Of a DNA stretch of 64,000 nt, positions 52,301 through 64,000 are shown in pieces. The number at the start of each line of letters is the position of its first letter. The first letter of the stretch is position 1. A program made the position numbers and the translations under genes. Origin of the DNA: Cinclus cinclus (Eukaryota > Chordata > Aves > Passeriformes > Cinclidae); the NCBI RefSeq assembly GCF_963662255.1, contig NC_085049.1, forward strand, positions 55,785,158-55,849,157, given 5' to 3'. The notes beneath the pieces were generated by a model. It made no database searches. It was not told where the DNA came from and was given only the letters and a program-made list of their open reading frames with translations.

Positions 52301-54854
52301 CTGCAAAGAGTTCTACCAACAGTATAGACAGGATGGCCAATAAAGACATCCAAGATCATTGATTCAGGATCTAGGCTCTATATATTCCCTGTCTAAAGGA
52401 ACAATTTCAACACTTTTTAAGGGAAAGGACCTCTTTAGTGTGCCTCACTGAAGAAATTTGGCCAAGACACTCAATCCACTCAAGAGGCATGTTGCCATGA
52501 AACACCTCTTTTTGCTGCTCCCATAAGGCATGTCTGGATTTCAGATAAGTTCAGAAGCTCCAAAGAAAAAGATTTCCTTTTAAATAGCCATTTTTAAAAA
52601 ACCAATTTGAGGGTGAATAAGAATTTTTCCTGTTCAAGTTTTCAATGGACATGAGGATTGCTATGATGAAATGTCAAGCAAAAGGCATTAAAGGAGCTTT
52701 ATATAATTTTTAGTGAAGTTGTCTTTGAAATCCTCTACTCCATGTTTAACTCCAACTTTGAAACTTACATGCTGATTATTTCACATGGCAGGGCTTCATT
52801 CATGTTGAAGACCATAAAAATGCATTTATCTTAAAGGGACTCTCTACCTCATCTTTCTTACCGTAGCAATAAGCAAACTCTATAAAACTATTAGGTGAAG
52901 TTACCTATGGCACTGAACCCTCAAATTCACCTGCATTAGCTCTGAAATAAGTGCATGCTAAAGAAAATTGCAATTCTTGAATTTGGATGAAGACCTTTGA
53001 TTCCCATTTTTCTGTATCTTAAACACTCATGGATAATGTTAAAGGATAGTAGAGCAGGAGACTCCCGAATTTGATGGAAGGAAGTGAGGATTTGGCCTCA
53101 TTTCAGGTAGAACCCCAAAAAGAATATTCCCCACTTTGGGCAAGGGAACAAAGGTGAGTCAGTCAAAGGTCCTGGACAAACAGCTGCCCTCCCACAGATG
53201 AGCATGAACCTGGTGGTGCTTCTTCCTAAAAGACAGCAACCTGTGAGGGTTTTTTGGGTGGGAAAACGGCAAGAAGTCCTACAGTTGTGACACTAGCAAT
53301 AAGAATATTAGGGAATAAGTACGGAGAGAAAAAGTGGATGAAATATGAACACAGTTGCCAGGGATAGTAAGACACCTCAACAACTACAATGCAGAGGCAG
53401 TGAAGTGAAGAATACTTCTTAATCACCACAGCTGTAAAAAGTTGCAAGAGTTTTAAGTCCACTCAAAGATAAGCAATATAAAAAGGAAAAATAATTAAGG
53501 TAGTCATAATTAGTACTTCCGCTACATGATAGCACATGGTGATAAAGTGAGCTTAAAAAAATAAAAAAAAAAAAAAAAAGGAAAGCAGCTATTATGATAC
53601 ACTCAGTGATATCTAAGTCATAAAATGCCTTCAAAACCAATGAACTCCCAGGAAAATAGCTGAAGGGTACACTGAATTTCCTAGATGTCTCTCTCTCTCT
53701 TTTTTTTTTATGCTAGCATTCTTCAAGGGGAAAAAAAAATAAGCCCCACTTGTTTTGACAGTCTGGCCCTTATTTTTAAACCTCAGCTTATTCACTAGAG
53801 AGGAACAATTAACCTTCCAGCACAAGTACCAATTCATATACTTAAGAAATTGCATCGAATGAGTGATGTGCAGTCTGAAATTAGACCACACAAATGTTTT
53901 AAGCTCTTGAATAGATTAATGAAGGTAATTATTAGGACAGAAAAACATTCTCTAAAGGAGCCTGCTGAACTGAAGGCACCAGTCTAGCCTCCTCATTATG
54001 CCCCACAACATGGCACAATAAACTGGCATCCACTGAAGTAGAGAACTTCAGCCCAGAATACTTCTAAAAGACGTAGCTTTTCTGAAGAATTGCTTTCAGA
54101 CTATGTACCTTTCTATTAACCTGCAAAGCAATAAGGTCAAATAGTGCAACTGAGCAAATGGGGTGAGAGATCTGACAAAACTCTCAATCCCATGGCAGTT
54201 CAGCAGTTTAGTATAACTTACTTGGCAAGAAATACAGGGAGCTTAGCCACTAACTGGAGTGCAGGTTTGAGTCTCATCAGCACAACCAGTCAGGGCATTT
54301 CCAGAAAAACTGTGTGGTGCTTGACAAGAGCTACATGTACTGGTGGGACCACCAGCAGTGAAGGCATTTTTGTCCTGGAAATCACTTCATGCTGCTAATG
54401 TGCATGTCTTTCAAGAAGGCTCAGCTCAGGGATTCCTTTCTTTCTCTCTGTCTCTGTTTTTGTGGATTTTTTTTTTTTTGTTTGTTTGTTCTTTTTTTTC
54501 TAGTCTTAGAGCAGCACTTGCCCAACAGTGTTATGCCACAATCAGAGGGAGTTTGAAAAGAAAAAAAATCCATATGTTCTTTTGCAAGACTTTTACAGAA
54601 GATTAGCAACAGTTGCATAAAAAACCCAAAGGAATTGTGTGTCAGGAGGAGATCTAATAAAATACACATTGAGTTTTGAGTTCAGGCAAGTGCATTTTTT
54701 GCCTTCCCCAAGAGGGGAAACAAAGATGCTGTCGCAGCAGAATGTGTTGGTGCTCCATTTCAGAGCTATATGCAGAGAGACTAATGTTATCTTTGCAGAA
54801 GCATCATTAGAAGGCTGCCCAGAACACAGAAAAATAGAGCTTATATGGGGGTGT

Positions 54855-54866
54855 ACACACACACAC
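54855..54866. repeat. (AC)6 microsatellite
   Basis: Short AC run preceded by GGGGGTGT and followed by AAAA. Confidence 0.85.
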
Positions 54867-57800
54867 AAAAATTTAAATTGCAAAAAGCCTGAGGAAAATT
54901 GGCTGCACTCCAATTTCAAGTAAAAAAAATAAATTCCACAGACTAGATAATTATTCTCAAAGGCTGAAGGCTGGAAAAATTTCTGTATTTTCATGCACTA
55001 TTTCCTAATTTTTTTTATTGTTCTGAAAGATGACAGAGGGCAGAAATGCTTCATGATTGTGTATGTTTGATATTGTTATTAATGATGAAGAAACTGAAGG
55101 AAACACTACATTAGTACATTCTGATGGACTCTGTGGGCATGGTTAGGGTACCATTTTGATTAAAAGACTAAATCCTGACCTAATTCAATTACTAGAAGGA
55201 ATTTAATTACTCTGTCCTGCTAGAGAGGGGATGCAAAATTGTGCAACAGGCTGAGATTCCCATACTCAACTCCCATAGTTAAGTGAGAAAACATTACCTA
55301 AAGTATGTCCTACCTGAAATGATATATTAATAAAAACTTTAAAATCAAGAGCAAGGACTAAAAGATACTGAACCAAAGAGATCTTCACATGAGGTCCTGA
55401 AACTCTAACTCAGTCACATCAGCTAGATAAATCCAGGTGAGTTTGACTTAAGATACAACAGCTAGATGTGAACTATACTCAGCCTATTAAATATGAGTGC
55501 AGAATTTGCTGTAATGAAGCAAAGTAGAAAGTTTCTGAGGGCAGTAAAAGATTTTGAGACTGTGACTAAATTTTTTTCCTACTGCTGCTTTTATAAATCA
55601 AAATAATATGCTGTACCTTTTCCTTAGATTGAAGCTCCCCCAGAACATGTTTAGAAACTCCCTTTTCAGAGGGAGATACTGAGCATTTCAATGCCAGGTA
55701 ATTCTCTGCTCTGAGCTTTACATGCTTTTTTATAAATCTTCAGGTCAAGCTCCTTGAAAGAGATGTGACAGATAAACAGAACAGGTTAAAAAAAAAAGGA
55801 AAATATATTTCTCAAATTTTTGAAAGTTGCTTAACCATCTCACTCTTCAAGTATTGGACACTAAGATTTTCATGGCTCTCAAATTAGACACATTGACTAA
55901 ATTCTGAACTTCATCATCTAACTTTAGTTAGACTCCTTTTGTGCTCATGCTTCCAAGTCACTCTGCGCTTCTGAGAATCTGATTCCTTGTTTGCAGGGTA
56001 CAATGTCCTTCCCTTTCCCTCTTCATTGGTTCCCACACTGAGTCCCTGGAGGAGAAATCAAACTCCAGCAGGTTCACCTGGAGTACACATGTCCAGGCAG
56101 TGAGAGCCTCTCAGCACAATAACAGAGCAGGACACAGAGCTGAGTGCCTGAGGAGTTTGATACAGCAAAATTGGGATGGGCTTTGGGCTGTTGGTTTCTG
56201 CAGCCACCTAAAGCTTCCCCCTTGGAGGCCAGAGGTGCATCAGCTCTTCTGCCCAGCTTGTGCTGCCCTGTTACATTGACTGCACGTTTCCCATTCTGGG
56301 TGGTACTTCAGCACTATGGGAATACAAATATAAACTGGTAATGACAGGGATTAATATCACATGTCACACACTTTTGGACACTATTTACAATTAAAGTATA
56401 TTTTGCTGACCACTGGTGGGACAGCCCAGCAAACATGCCAGGATTAGCAGAATAGACAGAGCTGCTACCTATGTCATGTACACCAGAGTTAAGCTAGCCA
56501 GGAGGAACAGAGTCTGTGGAGGACTAGGTCTTGCTGGGAAGGGGAAGAAAAGAGCATGCCTGCATCCAGGGATGCTACAAAAGTTGAGAGAGGGGGAGAG
56601 ATTAGTGTTCAACACATGCACCCAGACAGAACAGCTAAAATGGACAACCTCCATACTTCAGAGTAACTGTTTTAAGTATTGCTATCAAGGTCTACCTGTG
56701 CCTAATTTTCCGTGACAAGAAGGAAATTGATAACTCTTCTCTCTCCCCATCCAGGCAAAACACTGGCACCACTGACGGGAAAAGGGCAGCAGGGTGGAAG
56801 ACAGATTCTAGTCTTTCACTCATTGGGTTTGCAGTGGAAATCACAACTATTGATAAATGTGTTGCCAAACAGGCAGTATATATTTTCTCATTTTGGTTCA
56901 TTTGTCTTCATGGAACCCATCAGAGAAAATTAATCTCCTTGCTGGAAGTATGCCACTGCCAGAGCCAAACTCCTCCAGCTTGCCTTCAGGGGATTCCTCG
57001 CCTTTCACTGTGATTGAAAGCCTGTACTGCACTGCTGAGCTGCACCTCATTAAATTAGCACTAAATGAGCAGACATCACAGAGCTGCCTCCTTTCTAGCA
57101 CCATGAGAGTCAGAGCTTGCTGCTGCCATGAGGAATGAGCTGCCGAATGTCATGAAAACATCAACATTTTGCTGGAACGAGGAGACGTGCAGGTAAATAA
57201 TCTCTGTGCCTCCCTCCCCTAATGAGTCAGGAAGAGATAATGTTCAAATTTTGGTTTCAGCAGCCTGGCTTGCTTCTGCTGGTTCTATAGGACTTCTATC
57301 AACTTTGAGAAAAATCGGGCACAAGAAAAATTCTTTGACTCGGACTTGGGCCAGCATGAAAGGCTTCATTAGCAAAGCCCATCTCTTGCCAGAGTGTTCA
57401 TGCACTTTGCAGTAGGGCCCATATTTAAATACATCTGCAGACATTATTCCATCAATTTCGCAGAGCATGGTGGAAGGAAAAAAATGAAATGTTGGAGGCA
57501 CAGCCTTTAAAAAGATGCTCATCTTTGGACGCTTTTCCTTTACAAAGAAAAGACAATCAGCCTCATGAACAGCTCCTGAAAGCAAGGTATAAGACAAACT
57601 GATAATCCTGTTTCCAAATCCAAGTGTAAAACCCATTGTTTATGAGGCTGAGTAGCTGAAAGTAGCAGATAAAAACTGTTTTCACCGGTTGCAATTCAGT
57701 GTGTTGTCTGAGCTTAGGGAAGCTGGACAGCCTGTAAGGAAAAGGATTTCAGACTAAGTGATGCAAGGATTATTGCTGGCCTTGGGAGTTTAAGATGAGC

Positions 57801-57875
57801 TCTTATTACACTCTTCCTGGACAAATGCCCACACTTCAAATGGTGGTGCAAGCAGCATGAGGGTGAAGTGCTGAT

Positions 57876-57890
57876 TATCATCATCATCAT
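57876..57890. repeat. (ATC)n trinucleotide run
   Basis: TATCATCATCATCAT, about five units, in unique intronic sequence. Confidence 0.85.
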
Positions 57891-60800
57891 TCACTCCTGA
57901 GACTGAGCCTGCCCTGGGAGAGTCGGATCAGTCTGTCAGACTGGTACCAAGCAGTTCAGTGCAGCTCTCAGTGCAGCAGATCTGGAGGCCATGCTGTTCA
58001 CTCTGTGACCCCTTCCAAGCATACCAGAGTACATCACAGAGAGCTTTAAAAGGCAGCTCCTGAGACAGAAAGCCTGTTTGTGTCATATCCCATGCAACTG
58101 TCCAGTTTGCTTTCTGCTTTGACTCTTGGAGCCCCCATTATGTATCTGAGAGGACACTGTGAAGTGAGATATTCTGGCACTGCACCAGGCTCAGCAGGAC
58201 TTTCTTCTGAAGGAATCAACTCAGCTGCAAACAGATGTTTTTCACCTGGTCTACAAACATAGCATCAACATGTCTCACTGCATATTGCTGCCTCCCTGCT
58301 AGAGCACAACTCAACACAGAAGGTTTGTCATAAGAAGTTTAAAGTTTTCTTGCTGTTAAACATTGTCTCAACCAATAAAAGATTAGAGAGATCTTGAAAC
58401 ACCTTCAAAATATTCAGAGATTTATCCTTTCAAGTTGTGACATCTTCTTGCAATTAAGCTACTGTGTATTAGTGCTGGTCACACCAGATCTTGCTGTACA
58501 GCCAGGGCAGACAACCAAACACTGAGCCACATGCAGGCTGTGAAAAATGAATGTGCCATTTTTACTTCTTCATTGTCTGAAAGACTACATCCACAATTCA
58601 AAAACTGCTCACACTGAACAGCCCAGCTGTTACCCTTTTATCAGACCAGGCTTTCTGATATTTCCCCCATCTATTGGAAAAGAGATGGGCTGTGAAGAGC
58701 ACCCTGCCTTATCCAGCCTGCAGTAATGGCAATGCCTTCAGGTGTCTTCCCCCCAGCTGAACTGAACTGAGCCTGTTAAACACAAATGGAAGCTGAAGAG
58801 TAGAAACAGACAGTATCCATCAAAAAAACATAGCCTCACATTTAAAGAGAGAGCAATGAAACAGCCATGGGAAGAACTTTACTCATATCCTGGCTTGTGG
58901 CAATTACTCTAGTCTCTCTAGTGCTTTAGGAGCCCATCTTTTTATATTACTTGAGATGACTTCTGCTGTTTCATTCACTTCTCACCAATTTACTGACTAG
59001 CAAGTAGCATCTTGAGCACTTTCTGAAGATCAGCAAAAACATATTTTTGTATTGTCTACCACTGCTTAAAAAAATAAAAATAAAAGAAAATAAATAAGAG
59101 GGACCTTTCAGCAAGTGTTAGAGAGACAGATCAGCCAGTGTGGGCTGCAAATCACTTTTGGATGTGCAAGAAACCCAGCTGAATTACACTTGTCTCTGCT
59201 TCACCAGCACACTGCTGAAGAGGGAAATTGCCCTGGTCTCACTGGGGCTGTTTACTATTTAGAAGTTAGGTCTAAAGACCTCATATTTAAGTTTTATCTT
59301 TCTCACTAAATTCCTAAGTGCCTTTGCTCAGCTAGTTCATTGCTTTCAGTAAATGGGCTACTTGAAACTAGCTTAAATTGAAGTCAGGATAAAGCTAAGG
59401 CATCTGCACAGAAAAGGCTTTGGGCAGACATGTTTTTTAAAAACTGTTAAACCACTATGTTCAATTAATGGTTTGATCAGTTTTCAAGGGTTTTGTGATG
59501 CTTCCTCACTGGGAGAGAAGAAAAATCTTTCAATGGGAAAGGGAGCCTTTTCTAGACCCCTTTAAAAATGTTGTTAATTGGAGCTACAGCTCTTTGGAGC
59601 CTCCTGGAAAGGAACTGTGAGCTTGGGTCTTCTCACCAGAGCCCTGTTCAGTATAAAGTAAACATCACACACAGGATCTTTCCTGCATTGTTGTAGTCAG
59701 CCTTGGTAACTCAGGGTATGTCAGCAGTACCCCCATGCACCATGGCCAAGCTACCAGCAAGGCACAGGTCACATGCAGAAGGATGAGTCCCCAGATATTT
59801 TGGTGCAGTAACAGGTACTTGGTCCCAGATCATCCCAGGTCCCCTGCTCTCATCTCCTCGTTCTTATCCTAAAGCACATTACTTCAGCAATTCACTTTTT
59901 TTTTTTTTTATTTTTTTTAAAGCAGAAATCTCATGCTGTACTAATAATTTCACAGGGTCAAAACCACGACAGCACTCGAACATATCCAATCTGGAAGCTG
60001 GAAGGTGAGAGCCAACTTCACAGCTGCAGAGAAAGGAAGATTTGCCAAGAGACTCTGCAGTGTTGAAGAGCACTATAAGACACAAGGAACAGGCAGTTTG
60101 AGAGACATTACAGCTTTCGTCCACTTTTCCTCAACACCCACTGCACAGCCCGTTGTACAGAGCTCTTTCTGCTTCCTGTAATGCCACACAGCAGTCTGCC
60201 TCCTGCCATGATATCTGCCAGCAGTTCCACAGAATCCACACAACCTATGATACCTAAAATACAAGACATTTAATTTCTAGAAGTATATTTCTCTAAGGAT
60301 GAGGACCCTCCCACACTCACCTTCCCTGGTTTCCTTCAGGAAATGTATTTCAGAGACACCTTAAATACCTGTAATTAACTTCTTTCTTATCAAACTCCAT
60401 TGCTTAAAGTATGTGAAAAATAGGGCATAATTTAGTCTGTAACATGCAGAATAGTTCCCTCACTAACACTAGGTAAAACTTATTATGCAAATCATAGTTT
60501 TATGAATTTAATTCCTTATTCATACCATAGTACATTTCTTGCTGGACAAAGCCTCTATGATGAAGTGAAATGTGAAGCAGAAAAAAAAATTGTGCTGACC
60601 TTTTAAGAAAATAAAGAGGAAATTTTGCACAGAAAGAAATGCTTCATAAGCATGAGTTAAGAGGGATTTACTAAACAAGAAGAAAAAGATTTCTGAGGAA
60701 AAAGTTAAGAAATAGGAATGTCTCAATATATCCTTATTATAATGCATACTACACTCCCAGGGTTATAGACACTTGTAATATATAGCATTTGCAAGTATGT

Positions 60801-61820
60801 AGAAGAAATTACTATATCAAAAGGAATATAATTGGGCAGTTACAAAGTATTTTGAAAGGCTGAAGTTTTATGACACAGTTACTCTAAATGCTCTTGTGTT
60901 GAACATTTTACAGGTCCATTTTGACTTCCTAATGCTCCCATATTAGGCTTCAGAAAAAAAATCTCCCTTCAGGTTTCCCCATCTAATTAGAATATCACAC
61001 TCTCCCTGCACAGCCAATATTGGTTAAGAACAGATAACTACAAACACCGAATTTCTCAAAGAACAGACAAGTTCAGTTTGACACGCCAGCTCCCATGATT
61101 TCAGATGGACAAGTTCCATTTTAAAAAAAATACACAGGAAGAGACACCAGAGGTTTCCTTCCGTCACCTAATGGGACCACGGTGCCTATGCTCCATGGGG
61201 AAGTCTGTAATAACTTTGAAGGCTTAACTGACAGGCTATTAATTCCATATTTTCCCACATCAGCTGCTTAAATATTTAATCTGTTGACACTTCTTAATGA
61301 TATTGCTGACTGCTGAAGGTTTAGCTTTCTGAAGGCACTTACTGCTGCCCTGCTGTAGAAGTCCAAGTAGAGTCCTGTGGGATGCCAGCAACCAAAGGGT
61401 TAAAGCTGGAGACGAGCAGTGTACACACAATAATTGTAACTAGCCCTTGTTTAGGCCTGCTTAACGAGCATAGCAGATCATTTGTGACACAACCTCAAGC
61501 AAGTAAAAAGCCCCAGATGAATTTGATGCATTCCTATACGGCATGGCTAAGAAGAGGGGCTTTAGCAAGTTTAAGGAGAAATGTGAGAAGGCAAATGGGG
61601 TTAAACAGCTTAGATGGCAGCTGTTCTTGTCCCTGAAAAGAAAATGTGTTCAATTATTCATGTTCAGCTTAAACTAACAATGAAGCCAGCTTCAACAGAG
61701 CAATTCTGCATTATTCATACCATGGAGAGGGCAGAGTCTCTGCAATGAGGTGTTTTTGCAGATGGATGAAGCCTACAAATGGTTCAGAAGCTGAGCTTGC
61801 TCATAAACCCAGTGGAGAGG

Positions 61821-61860
61821 GTGTGTGTGTGTGGTATTTAAATATAACAAAAAAAAAAAA
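61821..61860. repeat. (GT)6 run followed by poly-A
   Basis: GTGTGTGTGTGTG at 61821-61833, then a short AT-rich spacer and twelve A at 61849-61860. It lies about 90 bp from the 61951 CR1 copy. Confidence 0.85.
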
Positions 61861-61950
61861 TCACTGAATACCCCTGGGAGCAAACAGATAAGGCTTACAT
61901 CATTGGAAAGCTAGAGAGGCTTAGAAACATTATTGAGGCAAATTTCAAAC

Positions 61951-62505
61951 CATCACAGAATAGTTTGGGTTGGAAGGGACCTTAAAGCTGGTCTAGTTCC
62001 AATCCCCCTGCCATGAGCACACCTTACACTAGACCAGATTTCTTAAAACCTAGTCCAACGCTTCCAGGGATGTGGCATCTACAGCTTCCCTGGACAACCT
62101 GTTCCAGCGCCTCAGCACTCTCACAGTAAATAATTTCTTCCTAATATCTAATCTAAAACAACCCTCTTTCAGTTTAAAGCCATTCCCCCTTGTCCTACCA
62201 CTACATGCCCTTCTAAAAAGCTCCTCTTCAGCTCTCTTGCAGTTCCCTTTAGATACTGGAAGGTGCTCTAAGTTCTCCCTGGAGCCCTCTCTTTTCCAGG
62301 CTAACAACTGCAATTCTCTCAGCCTTTCCTCATAGGAGAGGTGTTCCATCCCCCAACCATCTTCATGACCTTTGGGATCATTTGAGCAGGTCCATGTCCT
62401 TCTGAAGTTGAATGCTTCACTGTGGGGTGTCACCAGAGTAAAGCAGAGGGGCAGAATCCCCTCCCTCAACTTCTGATGCAGCCCAGGATAATATTGGCAA
62501 GGATC
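61951..62505 (-). mobile_element. CR1 LINE, 5'-truncated 3' portion
   Basis: Read on the minus strand, this ends with the canonical avian CR1 tail: CTTTAAGGTCCCTTCCAACC followed by ATTCTGTGAT. Upstream is the 3'-terminal ORF2 region. An open frame at 62050-62520 includes YEERLREL, GNGFKLKEG, FRLDIRKK and RRWNRLSREAVDA, all typical of the extreme C terminus of CR1 proteins. The frame stops at a TAG just before the usual FK.RLD end. Reverse transcriptase and endonuclease domains are absent, so the copy is dead. Its orientation matches that of SYN3. Confidence 0.92.
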
Positions 62506-64000
62506 ATTAGGAGGAAGCAATGAAGTTCACGCCTCAGGTGTCTGGTCATTGTGTCTCATTCTGCAGGATACACCAGAGAAAAATCCATTTAACAGAGTGG
62601 TTATAGCATCCAAACAAGTCTTTTGTGGTCAGTTATGCTTAATTGAAGGGCCAGGGGTTCTCAGTTTCTCCAAAGACCACAGCTATCCTTCAGACCAGCT
62701 TCAGCAGACAGCTGCATGTCTTTGCTATGTCTCAAGGAATTCTAACAGCTGAGCTCTTCTAGCTGTCAACAGCTGGAGAAACTGCTTAGTCTCCAAAAAT
62801 TACATGAGGGGGCAGTCACCATAGTACACCTGCAAAGGAAATTCTTCAGAGGTTATTTTGTCAGTGGGAATTTTAAAGAAGTCTGGAAGCATCACATTGC
62901 TTGCTCATGGCTGCAGAGCTGTCCTGCAACAATTACAGGGTTCTAGTTGAGGGGAGCATCATGCAGTCCTGAGGGCTTCATCACTCCATCACCCAAAGTA
63001 GGACCTGAACCTGTCACAGTCGTTGCTTCCATTCCTCTCTGAACTTGTTCTTCAGAGTCACATCCTACATGGATGCACTCATTAGACCTCAAAGTTCCCC
63101 ACAAAAGTTGTCTGATTTAGCCACAGAGTGTTAACAGAGAAAAGGCTGGAGAAACACAAGAGGACTCTGAGCAAGCCAGACTGAGCTCTGCTCTGCAGGC
63201 AAATGCTTGAAAGTTGTGTCAGCAGAGCTGAGAAGACAGTTTTCAGGGAAAATCAGATGACATCCCTCTATGTGGCACAGACTGAGATGGCTTCTTTTCA
63301 TTCCAGCTGATTTTTCCAAACACCACCATAACTCCACATGAAAAACCCTGCCTCTGTTTCTAGTCTGATGAAAACAGCAATATAACAAAATCCGATCAGT
63401 AAATCCCACCACTCTTTGCAAGCCAAATACAGGCTCTCTGGGATATGCCATTCCATTTATTTATAACCACAGATACGTATCTGAGGCAAGCAAGGAGAGC
63501 TGAACTTCAGAAAGGAAGGGAATGTGGATGAAAACAGACCACTGGCTACAGTCACGTGGGGCTGGGCATCAACACAGCCCTCAAGGCACATTGAGAAATA
63601 TGTGTCCTACCATAAATAGGTATCCAAACCAGTGAACTCACAAAAATCTTACTTGCCACTGCAATAGAGAGAGAATAGTGCCAACCTGTAATGACACATC
63701 AGACCACAGATGAGAGCAGCTCTCTTTGGTACTTCATGTTCTGTGAAAGAACAGAGCCAGAGATAGTGCAGGCCTGTAGTCCAGAGTGGAGACTTTAAGC
63801 TGCTCTCCTGCAGCCATTGAATCCCAGTGCACAGCCAACAAGGCACACAGCAGAAACCTTGCACTGCCTCCTCTGCAATAGTCATCTCCAGGGAACATCC
63901 CTGTGCACGTTTTAGTGACTGGTGTCACTGTGCAAAGCTCATTTATCCCATCTCAGCCCCATCCATGTCACACAATCCCTTATTCCTACACAACCACACT

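Larger units (their letters stand above)
42301..64000 (-). other. Upstream flank or intron of SYN3, segment 4: no exon seen
   Basis: About 21.7 kb without a recognisable exon. It holds a small CR1 remnant (49332-49392), a longer CR1 tail (61951-62505) and short microsatellites. Whether all of it is inside the SYN3 transcript depends on where the leader exon lies, which this sequence does not show. In other vertebrates SYN3 spans hundreds of kilobases, so intron is the likelier reading. Confidence 0.6.

Noticed and set aside
35510..52475. A shared 14-base word (GGCCAAGACACTCA) near 35510 and 52460, considered as paired LTR ends
   Set aside because: The similarity stops after about 14 bases and no matching TG start or internal LTR features are present. 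A chance match is more likely.
62050..62520. 156-codon minus-strand frame as a host gene
   Set aside because: Its motifs are those of the CR1 ORF2 C terminus and the DNA continues into the CR1 3' end, so it is a retrotransposon remnant.
1..64000. TIMP3 nested in SYN3, tRNA genes, CRISPR arrays, bacterial-type operons
   Set aside because: No TIMP signature, tRNA B-box-like structure, spaced direct-repeat array or dense gene cluster is present. The window reads as ordinary avian intronic DNA.

Overview
This window is vertebrate nuclear DNA, almost certainly from a bird and probably a songbird. The evidence is five fragments of CR1 retrotransposons, including avian-style 3' ends with the ATTCTATG octamer, and one solo LTR with termini of the kind found in passerine endogenous retroviruses. 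Long stretches lack coding capacity, and CpG is depleted overall.

One protein-coding exon is recognisable. It is the first coding exon of synapsin III (SYN3) on the minus strand, with coding part 10888-11204. It encodes the conserved N-terminal domain A with its Ser-9 phosphorylation motif, a Ser/Pro-rich linker, and the first strand of the ATP-binding C domain. It ends at a consensus splice donor. A good splice acceptor at 11380-11381 implies a 492-nt exon with a 175-nt 5' leader that has no upstream ATG and carries an in-frame stop. Transcription runs right to left. Positions 1-10887 are therefore the intron after this exon, and 11380 onward is the intron before it, as far as the unseen leader exon or promoter. 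The second coding exon was looked for in 1-10887 and not found. TIMP3, nested inside SYN3 in other vertebrates, is not in this window.

The rest is intronic. Its identifiable content is: a cluster of three G-quadruplex motifs (3380-4989); a purine-only satellite that switches from a 6-bp to a 5-bp unit (16699-16904); a compact CpG-rich, GC-rich patch (28125-28359) that is the best candidate for a regulatory element or unseen leader exon; a further G-quadruplex motif (38335-38364); a 732-bp solo LTR antisense to SYN3 (41569-42300); CR1 pieces at 17276, 23302, 34512, 49332 and 61951; a perfect 31-bp tandem duplication (1238-1299); and several short microsatellites.

The other open reading frames are short and unrecognised, and many begin at non-ATG codons or run through simple repeats, so none is called as a gene. 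I found no sign of a novel multi-gene system. The observations worth following up are regulatory or structural.
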